NCBI GenBank assembly: GCA_013036095.1
Contig: JAAXCW010000002.1
Span: 186,001-250,000, forward strand
Length of the DNA stretch: 64,000 bases
Reading direction: 5' to 3'
Origin: Vulcanimicrobiota bacterium
GTDB lineage: Bacteria > Vulcanimicrobiota > Vulcanimicrobiia > Vulcanimicrobiales > Vulcanimicrobiaceae
Positions 61,925 to 64,000 of this stretch are shown here, piece by piece (the first letter of the stretch is position 1; the number at the start of each line of letters is the position of its first letter). Below the pieces are notes generated by a model. It had not been told where the DNA came from. It searched no databases and saw nothing but the letters and a program-made list of their open reading frames with translations. The translations under genes and the position numbers were made by a program.

Positions 61925-63667
61925 TTAGGACGACGCGCTCAACTGCAACTGCGAGCGAAGCTGCGCGATCTCGCGCTCGCGCTCGAGCGCGTGCAAATGC
62001 TCGTAGGCCGTCGCCGAGGCATGCGCAGCCGCGTTAAGCAAATCTTCTTCTTCGCTATCGATCGGCTCACCATTGACGTGATTGCCATACAGCACGACGG
62101 CGATTACGCGCCGCCCCACCGTCACCGGCAACCCGAATGCGGGCCTGGCGTCTCCTGCGGGCACCGCGACGCGCGTGCGCGGCACGTCATCAAAGTGAAC
62201 ACCGCCGTGTGACGATCGCGCAAAGAGAACAAGCGGGTCGTCCGGATCTAGACGCTCGGCTCCGCCCTCCCAATCGCGAGCCGCGGTAAGCACGAACGCG
62301 CCATTCTCGGCGCGGAACAATGCCGCGGATGCGAGCTGCAACGCGCCGGCAATTTCATCGCAGAGCAGCGTTTCAATCGTTTCGATTCTTTCGGTGAACG
62401 GCAGCGCGCGCGAAATATGCCGCACGCGCTCAAACGCGCGATGCCGGCTCGCAAAAAAGACGCGCTCGACAAAACGGTCGATTCGCCGATGCAGGCCGCG
62501 CAGCCAAAAGCTAAAGGCAACCGCTACCGCTACTTCAAAAAGTGTCGCCAGCCGCGCATCTTGCAATCGCCGCGCGAAAAACCAATCGACGACGGCAAGC
62601 AGCGCAACCGGAATTGCGGTGAGCGCACCGTAGACGATCGCGCGCCCGCCGAAGATGCGGACGTCGATGATGCGGCCTCGCACAAGCGCGTACGCAAATG
62701 CGAACGGCGCCGGATTGAAAAGCGTCAGGTAGGATGGCCAGAGCACGGTTGTGCGCAAAACCTGACCGATAAAGAATATTCCGAGTATCCCCAGGTACAC
62801 CGCGAGCGCGACGGCCACCCAGCGCATGCGAATCGTCTCGGCGCCGCGCGCGCCCCAATAACGAGCCAAAAAGGCAGCCGCTCCCAGAAAATACGTGAAC
62901 CAGACGAACGAGACGAACAGATTGTAGGGCAGATCGTTTTCACCATCGATAAACGCGACGGTGTAAAAGTGCCCGTAGTACAGTGCAAAGCAAAGCATTA
63001 TTATCGCCGGCACGGCGCGGTCTACAATCCGCCAGCGGCCTAAGGGTTCACCGGTTGGAAACCGCAGACACAGTACAAGGTAACCCCAAGTCTGAAATAA
63101 GGGCAGGAGCGTCGCGGCGAATGCAGCCAGCGGCTCCGCCCAACGCGGAACGGCATGCAGCCAGGCGGTGTTCGCAAACGGGCCGGTCATCGCAAAACAA
63201 AATATCATGAACGCGAACGACAGCTTCGTTCGCGAAGCAAAATAAAATGCGCATCCCAGAATAATGTAGACCAGCGTCGCGACCACCTCGGCCAAGTCGA
63301 GAACCAACAAACCAGTGGATATAGGCGGCGGGCGCGGCGCAAGAAGCGTGACGCCCATCGGCCGGCCGGCACGAACAATGTGAAGCGGCGTCGGGACGCC
63401 GGAGCGTAAATGCCCCGAACGTATCCAGATGCGCATCGTCCAACCCGCGCGCGCATAATCGATGCGATCTCCCGGCAGCAAACCCGCGCGAGCCGCCGGA
63501 GTTCCGGGCTGAACGGCTTTCACAATGCCGGTCGGATAGTCGACTACCGCTCCAATCGGCGCGGGATTTAATCCCATGAAGTTGCCGCTGTCCAGCAACA
63601 ACTGCACGACCGGAAATGACAGCGCGAACGCAGCTGCCAAAATAACCCAGATTCTCGCCCCGCGCAA
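61925..63667 (-). CDS. Membrane protein with PDZ, multi-TM and GAF-like domains, no kinase (paralogue)
   Basis: A 580-aa paralogue of the protein at 17137-18843, with the same order: membrane anchor, PDZ-like segment (VKAVQPGTPAARAGLLPGDR), about seven membrane helices (residues about 115-380), GAF-like domain (about 400-545) and coiled coil (YEHLHALEREREIAQLRSQL). Pairwise identity is low outside the layout. Again there is no histidine kinase or output domain, so it may work with a separate kinase or by protein contact. Confidence 0.8.
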   Translation of the reverse strand: MRGARIWVILAAAFALSFPVVQLLLDSGNFMGLNPAPIGAVVDYPTGIVKAVQPGTPAARAGLLPGDRIDYARAGWTMRIWIRSGHLRSGVPTPLHIVRAGRPMGVTLLAPRPPPISTGLLVLDLAEVVATLVYIILGCAFYFASRTKLSFAFMIFCFAMTGPFANTAWLHAVPRWAEPLAAFAATLLPLFQTWGYLVLCLRFPTGEPLGRWRIVDRAVPAIIMLCFALYYGHFYTVAFIDGENDLPYNLFVSFVWFTYFLGAAAFLARYWGARGAETIRMRWVAVALAVYLGILGIFFIGQVLRTTVLWPSYLTLFNPAPFAFAYALVRGRIIDVRIFGGRAIVYGALTAIPVALLAVVDWFFARRLQDARLATLFEVAVAVAFSFWLRGLHRRIDRFVERVFFASRHRAFERVRHISRALPFTERIETIETLLCDEIAGALQLASAALFRAENGAFVLTAARDWEGGAERLDPDDPLVLFARSSHGGVHFDDVPRTRVAVPAGDARPAFGLPVTVGRRVIAVVLYGNHVNGEPIDSEEEDLLNAAAHASATAYEHLHALEREREIAQLRSQLQLSASS

Positions 63668-63684
63668 CCCGATTTAGCTTTCCA

Positions 63685-64000
63685 CTAGGGGACCGACAAT
63701 TCGTAGCCGGCCTTCTCCGCCGCCGCAATCGCCGCGAGAACGCGCTCAGGCGTAAACGGGAGCTGCGTTACCCACGCACCGGTCGCGGCGTGAATTGCGT
63801 TCGCGACGGCCGCTGCGAACGGAACGAGCGGCATCTCCGCCACGCCGCGCGCGCCGAACGGCCCGTTCGGATCCGCGAGTTCCATGATCACCGGATAAAC
63901 CTCCGTCGGCATGTCGAGCGTCGTCGGCAAGAGATAGTTGCTAAAGTGAGGCGTGAGAATTCTCCCGTCCTTGCACTGGAAATTCTCCGTCAGCGCATAA
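63685..64000 (-). CDS. Xanthine-dehydrogenase-family molybdopterin-binding subunit, C-terminus (partial)
   Basis: The frame is open from the window edge to TAG at 63685. About 105 residues match the C-terminus of large XdhA/CoxL-type subunits: SNYLLPTTLDMPTEVYPVIM, ADPNGPFGARGVAEMPLVPF (with the catalytic-Glu loop GARGVAE), and TQLPFTPERVLAAI. In this setting it is probably the hypoxanthine/xanthine-oxidising subunit that feeds urate to PuuD (context-based). Most of the gene lies beyond the window. Confidence 0.88.
   Translation of the reverse strand, partial: YALTENFQCKDGRILTPHFSNYLLPTTLDMPTEVYPVIMELADPNGPFGARGVAEMPLVPFAAAVANAIHAATGAWVTQLPFTPERVLAAIAAAEKAGYELSVP

Overview
The window looks like a high-GC chromosome segment of an uncultured, probably diderm, soil-type bacterium. 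Evidence: core biosynthetic genes, many lipoproteins, and a secreted protein ending in a barrel-like domain with a terminal aromatic residue. Several genes have a -10 box only a few bases before the start codon and no Shine-Dalgarno, so leaderless transcripts look common. I lean towards a lineage such as Ca. Eremiobacterota (WPS-2), but this is a guess; nothing here fixes the taxonomy.

Layout. 1-4.7 kb: a leftward restriction-modification pair (beta-class adenine methyltransferase, cut by the window edge, and a 989-aa helicase-nuclease of the BPTD_3080 type) with visibly lower GC than the rest. 4.9-6.9 kb: a rare fusion of a catalytically degenerate LigD-type primase-polymerase domain, a HARE-HTH-like domain and a PD-(D/E)xK nuclease. 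7-13.3 kb: a dense set of toxin-antitoxin-like pairs (wHTH-MNT with a truncated HEPN partner, BrnT with an XRE protein, XRE with a nucleotidyltransferase, TacA/TacT), each with a recognisable promoter or operator, around a BBE-like flavoenzyme. 13.3-18.8 kb: a BNR-repeat exoprotein, a VIT1-type transporter and a PDZ/membrane/GAF protein. 19.4-22.9 kb: tsaD, an orphan peptide-binding lipoprotein and a PEP-mutase-family enzyme. 22.9-31.3 kb: the arginine cluster argF-argR-argG-argH-argC-argJ-argD, divergent from argB across paired ARG-box-like palindromes. 31.3-42.8 kb: an aldo/keto reductase, a GNAT-PurN fusion with purM, pepA, a serpin, a SIMPL-like protein and a Uma2 protein. 43-48.2 kb: panB and purF, purD, guaA. 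48.3-64 kb: a purine-catabolic region (uraD, puuD, uraH; puuE, an M20 ureide hydrolase, a GGCT-like protein and an unexpected PurP-like ATP-grasp gene; 8-oxoguanine deaminase; the end of a xanthine-dehydrogenase-type subunit), interleaved with pentapeptide-repeat exoproteins and a broken hicA/hicB pair.

Two features cut across the genes. First, a modular dispersed repeat (about twelve copies; conserved strand blocks around hairpins whose sequence varies but stays self-complementary) sits between genes and also inside them, supplying internal peptides, C-termini, stop codons and one start codon. Second, two diverged copies of a ~200-nt element, 12 kb apart, share a T-loop-like hairpin, a long stem that covaries between copies, a second helix that would form a pseudoknot, and a strong intrinsic terminator. 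It is a good candidate for an undescribed small RNA.

Together the right half can make purines de novo (purN/M/F/D, guaA) and degrade them through urate, 5-hydroxyisourate, OHCU, allantoin and allantoate. The left end is an accessory defence/toxin-antitoxin island, partly decayed.
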